Counted from the first letter of the stretch, positions 44,516 through 54,642 are shown. The stretch: 64,000 nt of DNA from Clostridia bacterium (GCA_017624735.1 JAGAMK010000069.1:1-64000), one strand, 5' to 3'. Translations and numbers: made by a program. The notes: a model not told the origin generated them from the sequence alone.

Positions 44516-45043
44516 CTATAACAATCCTTTCGTCAGAATTTCGAATGGTGTGGCAATTTCAAAAACGACCTTTGCATTTCTTCCGCAAAGATTACGAAGA
44601 CTGATTTCCTTGCCATCAATAGTGAGTATATGGTCGGAAACCGTACCCACAATATATCTTAACGGGTCATAAGTGATATCAAAACCCGTAATGACCATAT
44701 TTCCGTCATCGTCATAGGTCATGGTCTGACCATCATCAAGTGCTGTCTGTACACCTGCACCAAAGGAACGATAAGTAGTGGAATAAGCCCGAATTTGCTC
44801 TTTCTCTATAATATAAGTATCTTTTATGGGAGTCTGGTTAACTGAATGAATAAACTCCACGGAGAACATAAGCCCATCTTCTGCTTTTTGAGTGATATAT
44901 CTTGTGTTTGTATCGGAGACATACATGACAAGATAGGGAGTAGACATTAGACTTATTAAAACAGCAGCCGCTGTAATGATTATCATTAAAACGGCTGCAA
45001 TAATGAACTTTTTTTTAGAGTGAGCCAAGGTTTTGCGGCTCAT
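44516..45043 (-). CDS. DUF1850 protein of TRAP operon
   Basis: A 175-aa protein with one N-terminal membrane helix (IIAAVLMIIITAAAVLISLM) and an outside domain with FSVEFIHSVNQTPIKDTYIIE, the DUF1850 core (E-x-x-H-S-V). DUF1850 genes recur in TAXI-type TRAP operons, but their role is unknown; an accessory to binding-protein docking is a guess. Its ATG overlaps the stop of the binding-protein gene by one base (TAATG). Confidence 0.85.
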   Translation of the reverse strand: MSRKTLAHSKKKFIIAAVLMIIITAAAVLISLMSTPYLVMYVSDTNTRYITQKAEDGLMFSVEFIHSVNQTPIKDTYIIEKEQIRAYSTTYRSFGAGVQTALDDGQTMTYDDDGNMVITGFDITYDPLRYIVGTVSDHILTIDGKEISLRNLCGRNAKVVFEIATPFEILTKGLL

Positions 45044-46023
45044 TATTTGATAGCACCAACTTCTTTAAAGTACTTTTCTGCACCTGGATGGAAAGGAACA
45101 GTAATACCTGTAACTGCATATTCAAGGTCCATTTCTTTTGCCTTGTCATGCACATAGTTGTCCTTGTTTTCATAGATAGCCTTTGTAAGCTGGTAAACAT
45201 CATCTTCACTGAGTTCGTTGCTTACGATAAATGTAGCCTTAACAGCAACTGTTGTAACCTCTCCAACACCCTTGTATGTCTCAGCAGGAACTGTGTATGC
45301 TGTATAGAAGCCGTAGCTTGACTGGAGCTTTGCAAGGTGTGCTTCATCCATACCAAGAAGAACTATACCAGTTGTTGTTGAAAGGTCTGTAATAGCAACT
45401 GTTGGAGCACCTGCTGTGCAGAAGAATGCGTCAATCTTACCGTCTTTAAGTGCTTCTGCAGAAGCCTGGAAGCTAAGGTTCTGCTTGTCAATATCATTAA
45501 ATGTAATGTCGTAAGCACCGAGAATCTGCTGAGCATTGAATTCAACACCTGAGCCACTATCACCAACAGAAACCTTCTTACCTTTAAGGTCAGCAATTGA
45601 CTTAATACCAGAATCAGCGCGTGCAACTACCTGACAAACTTCAGCATATACAGCACCAAGAGTAGAGAAAGACTGGATTTTGCCATCTTTTTCGAAAAGT
45701 GATGTTCCGTTATAAGCATAGTCCATAACGTCGTTCTGAACGATAGCCATGTCAACAATACCATCATCAATATCAAGGATGTTAGCTTTTGAAGCACCTG
45801 ATGATTGAACCATAAGCTGTGCGCCTGTTTTTTCTTTGATAGTAGTGGAAACAACATTACAGAAACCATAGTATGTACCTGTTGAACCGCCTGAACCTAC
45901 ATTGATTTTAAGTGCAGAAAGGTCGCCACCTGTTGATGCAGGCTTCTTATCGCCACAAGCTGTGAAGAAAACAGATGTGAAAACAAGAATTAATGCAAGA
46001 ACTATTACTAATCTTTTTTTCAT
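45043..46023 (-). CDS. TAXI-family TRAP transporter solute-binding lipoprotein
   Basis: A 326-aa binding protein. A lipoprotein signal peptide ends at FFTACGDKKP (Cys near residue 22). The mature protein starts INVGSGGSTGTYYGFCNVVSTTIKEKTG and contains VMDYAYNG, KGKKVSVGDSGSGVEFNAQQIL and TTGIVLLGMDEAHLAKL, the TAXI pattern. Known TAXI proteins bind glutamate, 2-oxoglutarate or related acids; the ligand here is not readable. The start follows TAGGAGGATTTTT. It is the first gene of a three-gene operon. Confidence 0.93.
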   Translation of the reverse strand: MKKRLVIVLALILVFTSVFFTACGDKKPASTGGDLSALKINVGSGGSTGTYYGFCNVVSTTIKEKTGAQLMVQSSGASKANILDIDDGIVDMAIVQNDVMDYAYNGTSLFEKDGKIQSFSTLGAVYAEVCQVVARADSGIKSIADLKGKKVSVGDSGSGVEFNAQQILGAYDITFNDIDKQNLSFQASAEALKDGKIDAFFCTAGAPTVAITDLSTTTGIVLLGMDEAHLAKLQSSYGFYTAYTVPAETYKGVGEVTTVAVKATFIVSNELSEDDVYQLTKAIYENKDNYVHDKAKEMDLEYAVTGITVPFHPGAEKYFKEVGAIK

Positions 46024-46079
46024 AAAAATCCTCCTATTTATCGTGAATAAAATCTATCCGCGAATATATATTTGTCAAT

Positions 46080-46108
46080 ATTATACAATGTAATGTAAAA
46101 TTATGCAA
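46080..46108 (-). promoter_or_regulatory. Promoter of TRAP operon
   Basis: On the minus strand TTGCAT (46103-46108), a 17-base spacer and TATAAT (46080-46085). The leader is about 50 bases. Confidence 0.75.
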
Positions 46109-46147
46109 GAGTTATGAATAAATTTGTTTATACATATTATATATACA

Positions 46148-46354
46148 TTAATTTTTATTCTTCAAGCTGCTGCCCAAAACGTCAGAGGTTTCTGAAATAC
46201 CACTGTCGTAGAGATTTACAGGAGCCAAAAACATAGTTACTCCAATTGAGTTGATAATACCAGCAAAAAACAAAATAAGGAAATTCTTAAATCTTAATTC
46301 CTATAAATCTTTAATTATGTTATCTTTTGCTTTCTTTATATTAATCTTTTTCAT
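46148..46354 (-). pseudogene. Truncated YitT-family (DUF161) membrane protein gene
   Basis: Read on the minus strand from an ATG (46352-46354) behind GGAGGTCAATA, the frame gives MKKINIKKAKDN, an in-frame TAG at codon 18, then KNFLILFFAGIINSIGVTMFLAPVNLYDSGISETSDVLGSSL and a stop at 46148. That second part is the conserved N-terminal helix of YitT proteins, about 280 aa when intact. Only about 69 codons remain, so this is a decayed fragment left beside the TRAP operon. Confidence 0.75.
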
Positions 46355-46415
46355 TATTGACCTCCAAAAAGATTTTCGTATATTTAGTATATCATAAAAA
46401 AAAGGTGCAAACTTG

Positions 46416-46444
46416 TTGACTTTATTGCTTTAATGTGATAAAAT
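46416..46444 (+). promoter_or_regulatory. Promoter of azlC-azlD
   Basis: TTGACT (46416-46421), a 17-base spacer and TAAAAT (46439-46444). Transcription should start near 46451, so starts at 46435 or 46450 cannot carry a ribosome binding site. Confidence 0.75.
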
Positions 46445-46461
46445 CGTCAATGGTGATAATC

Positions 46462-47190
46462 TTGGAAAAGCAAAATACATATAAAGCCGCCTATAATGCG
46501 GCTTTTCCACATACAATACCCGTAATGACAGGCTATCTTTTTATAGGTATAGCCTTTGGAGTTATGTTTGCAGATAAAGGCTATAATTTTTTGTGGGCAG
46601 GGCTTATGAGTTTGCTTGTTTATGCAGGGTCAGGTCAATATCTTGCCGTTAATTTCTTTGACCCGTCAGTAAGTTTCCTCCAAGTTATATTCTTAACTTT
46701 CATGGTAAATGTGCGTCATATTTTTTACGGACTTTCTTTGCTTGACAAATTTAAAGTTTCAGGTAAGAAAAAGCCTTATATGATTTTTTCTCTTACAGAC
46801 GAGACATATTCTCTTTATTTCCTTACAAAAACACCACCTGATGTTGATGAAGGAAAGTTTTTGTTTGCACTTTCAACATTGAATCAATCCTATTGGATTA
46901 TTGGTTCGATGATTGGTGCTTTAGCAGGAACACTTATTCCATTCAATTCAAAGGGAATTGATTTTGCTATGACAGCATTGTTTATTGTAATCTTCGTTGA
47001 ACAGTGGTTTGAAAAGAAAAACCGCTTTCCTGCAATTGTCGGTGTTGTTGCAAGTCTGATTTGCTTGTTGATTTTCGGCAAAGACAGTTTCATTCTGCCG
47101 TCAATGATAGTAATTATGGTTATTCTTCTTTCAAATCATAGAATTGAGGAGAAAAAGAACAAAACAGGGGAGGTAGAAAACGATGACTAA
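46462..47190 (+). CDS. azlC: AzlC-family branched-chain amino acid exporter, large subunit
   Basis: A 242-aa protein with about seven membrane helices. KAAYNAAFPHTIPVMTGYLFIGIAFGVMF is the typical AzlC beginning, and GSGQYLAVNFF, FMVNVRHIFYGLSLLDKF and FSLTDETYSLYFL are the conserved core. With AzlD it exports branched-chain amino acids. The start is a TTG at 46462, 5 bases after GGTGA and just after the predicted transcription start. The stop overlaps azlD by 8 bases. Confidence 0.88.
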   Translation: MEKQNTYKAAYNAAFPHTIPVMTGYLFIGIAFGVMFADKGYNFLWAGLMSLLVYAGSGQYLAVNFFDPSVSFLQVIFLTFMVNVRHIFYGLSLLDKFKVSGKKKPYMIFSLTDETYSLYFLTKTPPDVDEGKFLFALSTLNQSYWIIGSMIGALAGTLIPFNSKGIDFAMTALFIVIFVEQWFEKKNRFPAIVGVVASLICLLIFGKDSFILPSMIVIMVILLSNHRIEEKKNKTGEVENDD

Positions 47191-47527
47191 TCTTCCCGTT
47201 TCATTCTGGCGGTCAGTTATTATAATAGTATTGGTAGCACTCACAACTCTTGCGACCCGCGCAATTCCTTTTATTCTTTTTCCCGAGGGCAAAAAGATAC
47301 CAAAAGCCGTGGAGTATCTCGGCAAAGTTCTTCCACCTGCGGTTATTGGTATGCTTGTGGTGTATTGTTTTAAATCAGTTAATCCATTTTCTTTTCCATT
47401 TGGAATTCCCGAACTCATTGCAGGTGTAGTTGTAGTTGTTCTTCATGTTTGGAAAAGAAATAATCTGTTAAGCATAGGCACAGGTACAGTTTTATACATG
47501 GTGCTTGTTCAGTATATATTTGTATAA
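47183..47527 (+). CDS. azlD: AzlD-family branched-chain amino acid exporter, small subunit
   Basis: A 114-aa protein with four membrane helices: TTLATRAIPFILFPEGKKIPKAVEYLGKVLPPAVIGMLVVYC is the AzlD signature, and VVVVLHVWKRNNLLSIGTGTVLYMVL closes it. It works with AzlC as a two-subunit exporter. Its start lies inside azlC, with GGGGAGGTAGAAAACG before it. A terminator follows. Confidence 0.9.
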   Translation: MTNLPVSFWRSVIIIVLVALTTLATRAIPFILFPEGKKIPKAVEYLGKVLPPAVIGMLVVYCFKSVNPFSFPFGIPELIAGVVVVVLHVWKRNNLLSIGTGTVLYMVLVQYIFV

Positions 47528-47543
47528 AGTGCATAATAATCAA

Positions 47544-47574
47544 ATGGCAGGGGATTTTCTCCTGCTATTTTTTT
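47544..47574 (+). terminator. Terminator of azlCD
   Basis: GCAGG (47547-47551) pairs with CCTGC (47561-47565), extended by A-T pairs on each side, followed by TATTTTTTT. Confidence 0.78.
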
Positions 47575-47867
47575 GTGTAAATTATTTTAAAAATGACTAT
47601 ATATAATAGTATAGGAAAAAATAGGAATAAATCATTGAATTAAGGCATAAAATACATAATGAAACATTAAAGATTTATTATAAACTTGCAAAATTTTGTA
47701 ACCATTTTGTAATAATTTAATGATTTTTTAAAAATCTTACAAAAATTTAAAAAGAAATATTAAAAAAAACACAATATATTGGGGTTGAAGAGGGTCTCTT
47801 TGGATATTAAGTCAAAAATTTACTTTGTTTTTTAGTGAATATATACAAAAAAATAATTTTAAAAAAT

Positions 47868-47896
47868 TTGACTTTTTTTAGGCACATGAATATAAT
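47868..47896 (+). promoter_or_regulatory. Sigma-A promoter of the 3D-domain protein gene
   Basis: TTGACT (47868-47873), a 17-base spacer and TATAAT (47891-47896). Upstream of it, 47575-47867 is A/T-rich with no gene and nothing I can assign. Confidence 0.78.
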
Positions 47897-47902
47897 TGGC
47901 AA

Positions 47903-48024
47903 GGTCACAAAGCGATAATAACGGTCGTGGTTTAGGTGTGTAGTATTTTTGCTTTTCCAAGTTTAAAGATATTACAAACCCCCGAAATATAATTGGGGTT
48001 AGCGCGGCTTATTAAAGGAGCAGA
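47903..48024 (+). promoter_or_regulatory. 120-base leader of the 3D-domain protein gene
   Basis: The untranslated leader contains a GC-richer block (47903-47940) and a hairpin near the end (CCCC at about 47981 with GGGG at about 47996) shortly before AAAGGAG. I compared it with the c-di-AMP (ydaO) riboswitch, common before such genes, and did not find its conserved core. Its role is open. Confidence 0.4.
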
Positions 48025-49290
48025 ATGATGAAAAAAGAAAACAAATGGTTTGCAAATACGACTCGTCGTGTAGTGTTACGAGTTGCTTTGCTTGTAGCAG
48101 TGATTGTAACTGCTATTTGCGCAGGCTCTGTATTTGCTGCCGCAAGTGAGACATATGTAGTTGATATCTATGATGGCTCACAGGTAATAAGAGTCGAAAC
48201 TTCAGAAATTGAAGCGGAGAAAGTAGTTGCCGAAGTAGGAATTCAGTTGTCAGAAAGGGATAAACTCATTGTTGAGTATTTTAATCCTGGAAGAGACAGC
48301 AGAATTATTATTTGCCGAGAAAGTAATGTTAAGTTAATTTATCCAAACGGCGAAACACATGATACCTTGTTTGCAGGGACTGTTGCAGAGCTTATCGATA
48401 GTGAGGGCGTAACACTCTTTAACGGTGCTTTTTTGAATGTCAACTTAAATGCTGTTGTGACAAACAATTTAGAAATAGAATTATATGAAGCAAAACCTAT
48501 TACAATTAATGTTGACGGCGAAAAAAGAACTGTTAAATCAATTGCTAAAACTGTTAGTGATTTGTTGAAAGAACAGAATATTGTTCTTGATAGTGATGAT
48601 GAAACAAGCCCATCATTAAACACAGAGCTTTCTAAAGATATGGTTGTTGATGTTCTTCGAGTTGAATATGTGTCTCGTGAAGCAAAAGAAACTATACCTT
48701 TTGAAACAGAAACAATTAAATCTGCATTGTATTCTTTGGGTACATCAAAAGTAACCCAAAAGGGTGTAGAAGGTTCAAAAAATGTTGTATATAAGGATAA
48801 GGTTGTTAATGGTCAGGTATCATCATCAACTGTTATAAGTGAAACAGTTATAGATAAACCAGTTAAACAGATTGCAACAGTTGGTACTTATGTAAGTACT
48901 TCAAGCCTTGGTAACGGTAAAATTGAAAGAAATGGAAAACCAATTTCTGAAATTTCATTACCATCTAAATATACAATTGGCGAAAACAATGTTCCAACAG
49001 AGTATAAATATACTATATCAGGCAGAGCAGCAGCTTATTGTATTCCTGGTGGTATTACATCAACAGGTAAACCTGCTAAACCGGGTTATATTGCAGTAAA
49101 TCCAAAACAAATTCCTTATGGAACAGAAATGTGGATTGTTTCAAATGATGGTGTTGTTTATGGTTATGCAATTGCAGCCGATACAGGTGGATTTGTTAAG
49201 CACGGATATTTCACATGTGACCTTTATATGAATACTGAAGACCAGTGTATTCAGTGGGGTGACAGAGGTGTTACAATTTATGTTTTATAA
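48025..49290 (+). CDS. Secreted cell-wall protein with DUF348, G5 and 3D domains
   Basis: A 421-aa exported protein. A basic N-terminus and hydrophobic helix (VALLVAVIVTAICAGSVFAAA) form a signal peptide. Two ubiquitin-like DUF348 repeats follow (about 45-190), then a G5 domain (about 205-285, KETIPFETETIKSALYSLGTSKVTQKG) and a C-terminal 3D domain (about 325-421) with YIAVNPKQIPYGTEMWI, AIAADTGGFVKHG and CIQWGDRGVTIYVL. The 3D domain is related to MltA/EG45 lytic transglycosylase cores, so it probably cuts or binds peptidoglycan, as do Bacillus YabE/YocH. The start follows AAAGGAGCAGA. Confidence 0.9.
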   Translation: MMKKENKWFANTTRRVVLRVALLVAVIVTAICAGSVFAAASETYVVDIYDGSQVIRVETSEIEAEKVVAEVGIQLSERDKLIVEYFNPGRDSRIIICRESNVKLIYPNGETHDTLFAGTVAELIDSEGVTLFNGAFLNVNLNAVVTNNLEIELYEAKPITINVDGEKRTVKSIAKTVSDLLKEQNIVLDSDDETSPSLNTELSKDMVVDVLRVEYVSREAKETIPFETETIKSALYSLGTSKVTQKGVEGSKNVVYKDKVVNGQVSSSTVISETVIDKPVKQIATVGTYVSTSSLGNGKIERNGKPISEISLPSKYTIGENNVPTEYKYTISGRAAAYCIPGGITSTGKPAKPGYIAVNPKQIPYGTEMWIVSNDGVVYGYAIAADTGGFVKHGYFTCDLYMNTEDQCIQWGDRGVTIYVL

Positions 49291-49299
49291 TTAATGAAA

Positions 49300-49327
49300 A
49301 AGAGAGTTTAAAAACTCTCTTTTTTTA
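49300..49327 (+). terminator. Terminator of the 3D-domain protein gene
   Basis: AGAGAGTTT (49301-49309) pairs with AAACTCTCT (49312-49320), followed by TTTTTTATT. Confidence 0.88.
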
Positions 49328-49387
49328 TTGCTTTTCAATATGTTTATGATAAAATATAAATAGAATTATGCTTTGGAGTGGGAAGAT

Positions 49388-49966
49388 ATGAAAGCTGTAA
49401 GAGAATTACCAATAGGCTATAAAGAGATTTTTTCTGTTAATCTTCAAAAAGACAAGAAAATAGCAATAATTATAAATGCTGTAGCAATTCTAATTGGTGT
49501 GTTAATGGCTGTTCCTATGAATTTTTATATACCTATAACAACACTATTTGACTTTTCACAAGGAGTGAAAAACTATTTTGCAAGGTTTATTGTTTTAATG
49601 CTATCTATGATTGCGTATTTAATTCTTCATGAGGCGGTCCATGGTGTTGCAATGAAAATATGTGGCACAAAAAAAGTGAAATACGGTTTTACGGGATTGT
49701 ATGCTTATGCGGGTAGTGATGATTTTTACGGAAAAAAGAGTTATATTTTTATTGCTCTTGCACCTGTTGTGCTTTGGGGAGTTGTTTTGGCTGTTATAAA
49801 TTGTTTTGTATCAGCAAACTGGTTTTGGGTTGTTTATTTTATTCAGATATCTAATATCAGTGGAGCAGCAGGAGATTTTTATGTAACTGCTAAGTTTTCA
49901 AAAATGCCTGACGATATTCTAGTGCAGGATTGTGGCGTTGGAATGACTGTTTATTCTGCTGAATAA
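49388..49966 (+). CDS. DUF3267 membrane metalloprotease-like protein
   Basis: A 192-aa protein with four or five hydrophobic segments. MIAYLILHEAVHGVAMKICG carries an H-E-x-x-H zinc motif inside a helix, followed by KYGFTGLYAYAGS, FIALAPVVLWGVVLAVINC and ISGAAGDFYVTAKF, which match DUF3267. Intramembrane or membrane-bound protease activity is possible but unproven. The ATG at 49388 lies just after GGAGTGGGAAGAT; the TTG at 49373 precedes that site. Confidence 0.85.
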   Translation: MKAVRELPIGYKEIFSVNLQKDKKIAIIINAVAILIGVLMAVPMNFYIPITTLFDFSQGVKNYFARFIVLMLSMIAYLILHEAVHGVAMKICGTKKVKYGFTGLYAYAGSDDFYGKKSYIFIALAPVVLWGVVLAVINCFVSANWFWVVYFIQISNISGAAGDFYVTAKFSKMPDDILVQDCGVGMTVYSAE

Positions 49967-49987
49967 TTTTTATTATGGAGTTTTTTT

Positions 49988-51523
49988 ATGAGAGTATTAA
50001 CTGTTGAAGAAACAAGAAAAGTTGAAAGATTAGCCAATGAATATGGCGTGTCATATATGCAACTAATGGAGAATGCAGGAGCATATTGTGCAAGAATAAT
50101 CCGTAAAACTTTTGAGAATACAAACAAACGCAATGTTCTTGTGGTTTGTGGCAAAGGTAGAAATGGCGGAGATGGCTTTGTCATTGCAAGAAAACTATAT
50201 GAAAACGGTTATAACGTTACTGTTATGATGGCGATGGGACTCCCTACGGATGATTTATCATCTGATATGCTTTCAAGAGTACGAGCATTAGGGATTAATG
50301 TTGTTTATTATGAAAACTCTTCAACAGCAGAAAAATATTTTGAAAAAGCACATATTATAGTTGATTGTGTTTTTGGCATCGGTTTTAGGGGTGAGCCTAA
50401 CGAAAATTGTAAAAAGCTTTTTACGAGAATAAATAATTCTCCTGCAACTGTTGTTAGTGTGGATATTCCAAGTGGACTTGAGGGAGATAACAACGAAGTA
50501 AATAGCATCTGTGTTTCGGCAGATATAACAATTGCAGTTCTTGTTTTAAAACCTGTTCATGTGTTAAGACCATCAATGGAAAAGTGCGGAAATGTTGTTT
50601 TGGCTCCGCTGAATATACCTGACAGATGCTATGAGAGTGTGTCAGCAGCCTTATTTACAATAAATCGTGATGAGATTAAATCATTTTTCAATAAAAGAAA
50701 TCCTCAAAGTCATAAGGGTGATTATGGTACAGTCCTTGTTATTGGTGGAAGCTATGAAATGCCCAATGCTGCATATTTTGCATCACAGGCTGCTGTTAAT
50801 AGTGGTGCAGGTCTTGTAAAGGTCGCTTTTCCAGTGGTGGCATATAATGCTATATCACCAAAGACTTTTGAACAGATTTTAGTACCACTTGAAAGTAATA
50901 AATCAGGCAGAATTTCGCAGAATTCGGTAAAACGAATTGAGAAGGAACTTGAAAATTGCTCCTGTGTGGTTGTTGGCTGTGGTATGGGAAACGATGAAGA
51001 TACAAAAGCTGTCACGGAGTATGTTATAAGAAACTCCCAAGTTCCTGTAATTCTTGATGCAGACGGAATAAATTGCATAAAAGATAATATAGATATAATA
51101 GACAGTGCAAAAGCACCGATTATCTTAACTCCTCATCCAAAAGAGATGTCAAGAATAACCGGACTTGAGGTGAGTGAAATTCAGGAAAATAGATTGAAGG
51201 CAGTTAATGACTTTACAAAATCACATAATTGTATTCTTGTTCTTAAAGGTGCATCCACACTTGTGGGAAGTTCAGAATTCGATGATGTTTATGTGAATAT
51301 GAGTGGTAATGCAGGGATGGCAACAGGTGGTAGCGGTGATGTTCTTGCCGGTATTATTGCATCTTTCGTAGCTCAAAAAGTGGATGCTTTTAAAAGTGCT
51401 ATTGCTGGAGTTAATATTCACGGTGTCGCAGGTGATTCGGTAACTGAAAAGTATTCTATGATGGGTAATACACCAACACTTATGTTGAGTGAATTGCCAA
51501 CAACTCTCAAAAATTTTGAATAA
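49988..51523 (+). CDS. nnr: Bifunctional NAD(P)H-hydrate epimerase / ADP-dependent dehydratase
   Basis: A 511-aa YjeF-type repair enzyme. Residues 1-215 are the epimerase (RKVERLANEYGVSYMQLMENAG, VVCGKGRNGGDGFVIARKL, DCVFGIGFRGEP). Residues 220-505 are the ribokinase-like dehydratase (HKGDYGTVLVIGGSYEMPNAAYFASQAAVNSGAGLVKV, LTPHPKEMSRITGL, GNAGMATGGSGDVLAGIIASF). Together they convert damaged NADHX and NADPHX back to the cofactors with ADP. The start follows TATGGAGTTTTTTT. In Bacillus and Clostridia this gene lies near acpS, alr and ndoA; only the toxin end remains here. Confidence 0.93.
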   Translation: MRVLTVEETRKVERLANEYGVSYMQLMENAGAYCARIIRKTFENTNKRNVLVVCGKGRNGGDGFVIARKLYENGYNVTVMMAMGLPTDDLSSDMLSRVRALGINVVYYENSSTAEKYFEKAHIIVDCVFGIGFRGEPNENCKKLFTRINNSPATVVSVDIPSGLEGDNNEVNSICVSADITIAVLVLKPVHVLRPSMEKCGNVVLAPLNIPDRCYESVSAALFTINRDEIKSFFNKRNPQSHKGDYGTVLVIGGSYEMPNAAYFASQAAVNSGAGLVKVAFPVVAYNAISPKTFEQILVPLESNKSGRISQNSVKRIEKELENCSCVVVGCGMGNDEDTKAVTEYVIRNSQVPVILDADGINCIKDNIDIIDSAKAPIILTPHPKEMSRITGLEVSEIQENRLKAVNDFTKSHNCILVLKGASTLVGSSEFDDVYVNMSGNAGMATGGSGDVLAGIIASFVAQKVDAFKSAIAGVNIHGVAGDSVTEKYSMMGNTPTLMLSELPTTLKNFE

Positions 51524-51534
51524 GGTATTTACTT

Positions 51535-52032
51535 ATGAAAAAGCTTCTTTGTTTTCTTTTGTGTATTTTTCTATTGCACGGATGTGAAAATAAAAAGGAA
51601 GTTGAAAATAAAATCCCTGACTTTTATGGATTTAAAACAGTAATAAATACTACAATAAATGATGTCAAAATCAGTGCAAAAGCAGAATACGAGTCTTTTG
51701 ATAAATTGGTTTTGACATTTTCTTTGCCCGAAAGTGTAAACGGTATGCAAATTGTCCTTGAAAATGGTGAATATACGTTGACTTATGATGATTTGACTTT
51801 TTCTTTATCGAAAAACAGTGTGCCATTCAGTATGATTTGTGAGATAGTTAGAGCCTGTGCTGAAGGTATCAAATCTGCAACATATCAAGACATAATTTAC
51901 ATTTTTTCATCCAATGGACATATATATAAACTGACAACGGATGAATTGAATAATTTTCAAAAACTCGTAGTGGACGAAACTTATACAATCAACTTTGAAA
52001 ATTTTGAATATATAATGGGACATACTGAATAG
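51535..52032 (+). CDS. Small lipoprotein of unknown function
   Basis: A 165-aa protein with a lipoprotein signal peptide (LLCFLLCIFLLHGCENK, lipobox Cys at about 17). The mature part is rich in beta-strand patterns (VKISAKAEYESFDKLVLTFSLPES, MQIVLENGEYTLTYDDLTFSL), like the YdcC/LolA-type lipoproteins that occur in the alr-ndoA region of Bacillus. The similarity is by context and general pattern, not a clear match. It follows nnr after 11 bases. Confidence 0.7.
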   Translation: MKKLLCFLLCIFLLHGCENKKEVENKIPDFYGFKTVINTTINDVKISAKAEYESFDKLVLTFSLPESVNGMQIVLENGEYTLTYDDLTFSLSKNSVPFSMICEIVRACAEGIKSATYQDIIYIFSSNGHIYKLTTDELNNFQKLVVDETYTINFENFEYIMGHTE

Positions 52033-52061
52033 TTTAAGAATAAAATATATTACTCCCTGTT

Positions 52062-52103
52062 TTTTTACCTTTAATGTTTATTTTTACAAAATCAAGGTAA
52101 AAA
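52062..52103. promoter_or_regulatory. 10-bp inverted repeat upstream of mazF/ndoA
   Basis: TTTTTACCTT (52062-52071) and AAGGTAAAAA (52094-52103) are exact complements 22 bases apart, between the lipoprotein gene and the toxin ribosome binding site (AAGGAGTG at about 52113-52120). It may be an operator for the toxin or an mRNA hairpin. Confidence 0.5.
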
Positions 52104-52127
52104 TAATTGTGTAAGGAGTGATATTTA

Positions 52128-52472
52128 ATGAATGTAAAAAGAGGGGACATATATTACGCCGATTTAAGTCCTGTTGTAGGTTCTGAACAAGGTGGAGTCC
52201 GACCTGTACTTATAGTGCAAAATGATGTTGGTAATAAGTATAGTCCAACTGTTATAGCAGCGGCAATTACGAGTCAGCAGGATAAATCAAGAATGCCAAC
52301 GCATATAAATGTGAATGGGGATGCTTGTGGACTCAGTAAAGATTCAGTTGTTTTGCTTGAACAGGTCAGAACGATAGATAAACAAAGATTAAAAGAGAGA
52401 ATGGGTAATCTATCCAATTCGGATATGAACAAAATAAACAGAGCACTTACAGTAAGCTTTGGATTAATGTGA
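52128..52472 (+). CDS. ndoA: EndoA/MazF-type mRNA interferase toxin, no adjacent antitoxin
   Basis: A 114-aa PemK/MazF toxin very close to Bacillus Endo[32 protein letters not shown] holds the catalytic Arg, and VIAAAITSQ the catalytic Thr, followed by [17 protein letters not shown]. It cleaves mRNA at UACAU-like sites in Bacillus. The usual antitoxin gene (ndoAI/mazE) lies directly upstream; here the 95 bases before the start hold only an inverted repeat and the ribosome binding site. The active-site residues are intact, so either the antitoxin is elsewhere or the protein is controlled otherwise. Confidence 0.92.
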   Translation: MNVKRGDIYYADLSPVVGSEQGGVRPVLIVQNDVGNKYSPTVIAAAITSQQDKSRMPTHINVNGDACGLSKDSVVLLEQVRTIDKQRLKERMGNLSNSDMNKINRALTVSFGLM

Positions 52473-52492
52473 AAATAACAGAACAATGTGCA

Positions 52493-52515
52493 GGGGACGA
52501 TGCCCACATCGTCCC
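52493..52515. repeat. Palindromic repeat (family 1, copy 2)
   Basis: The 23-base unit differs from that at 40205-40227 only at two positions, and these change together so that the stem GGGACGATG/CATCGTCCC is kept. It lies 20 bases after the toxin stop and is followed by GTAATTTTTA, so it may end that transcript. Confidence 0.75.
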
Positions 52516-52559
52516 GTAATTTTTATATATTAAATAATTGTTAAATTTACATAAAACAC

Positions 52560-52588
52560 TTGACTATATGGAAAAAAGTGGCTAAAAT
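52560..52588 (+). promoter_or_regulatory. Promoter of groES-groEL
   Basis: TTGACT (52560-52565), a 17-base spacer and TAAAAT (52583-52588), directly before the CIRCE element. Confidence 0.82.
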
Positions 52589-52592
52589 ATAA

Positions 52593-52619
52593 TTAGCACT
52601 CGAAAGGTTAGAGTGCTAA
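52593..52619 (+). promoter_or_regulatory. CIRCE element (HrcA operator)
   Basis: TTAGCACTC (52593-52601), nine bases, GAGTGCTAA (52611-52619): an exact match to the CIRCE consensus bound by the heat-shock repressor HrcA. It overlaps the transcription start of groESL, so the operon is HrcA-controlled. hrcA is not in the window. Confidence 0.97.
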
Positions 52620-52650
52620 ATTTTGTATTTATTAATCTTTCAGGAGGTAA

Positions 52651-52941
<291 letters not shown>

Positions 52942-52951
52942 GGAGGGCTAA

Positions 52952-54592
<1,641 letters not shown>

Positions 54593-54642
54593 TAATTCGT
54601 AATTATTAATGTGTAATTCGTAATTAAATAATTAATTCTGTA

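Noticed and set aside
47870..48024. A c-di-AMP (ydaO) or c-di-GMP riboswitch before the 3D-domain protein gene
   Set aside because: The conserved cores of these classes were not found, and part of the suspicious sequence is the promoter itself.
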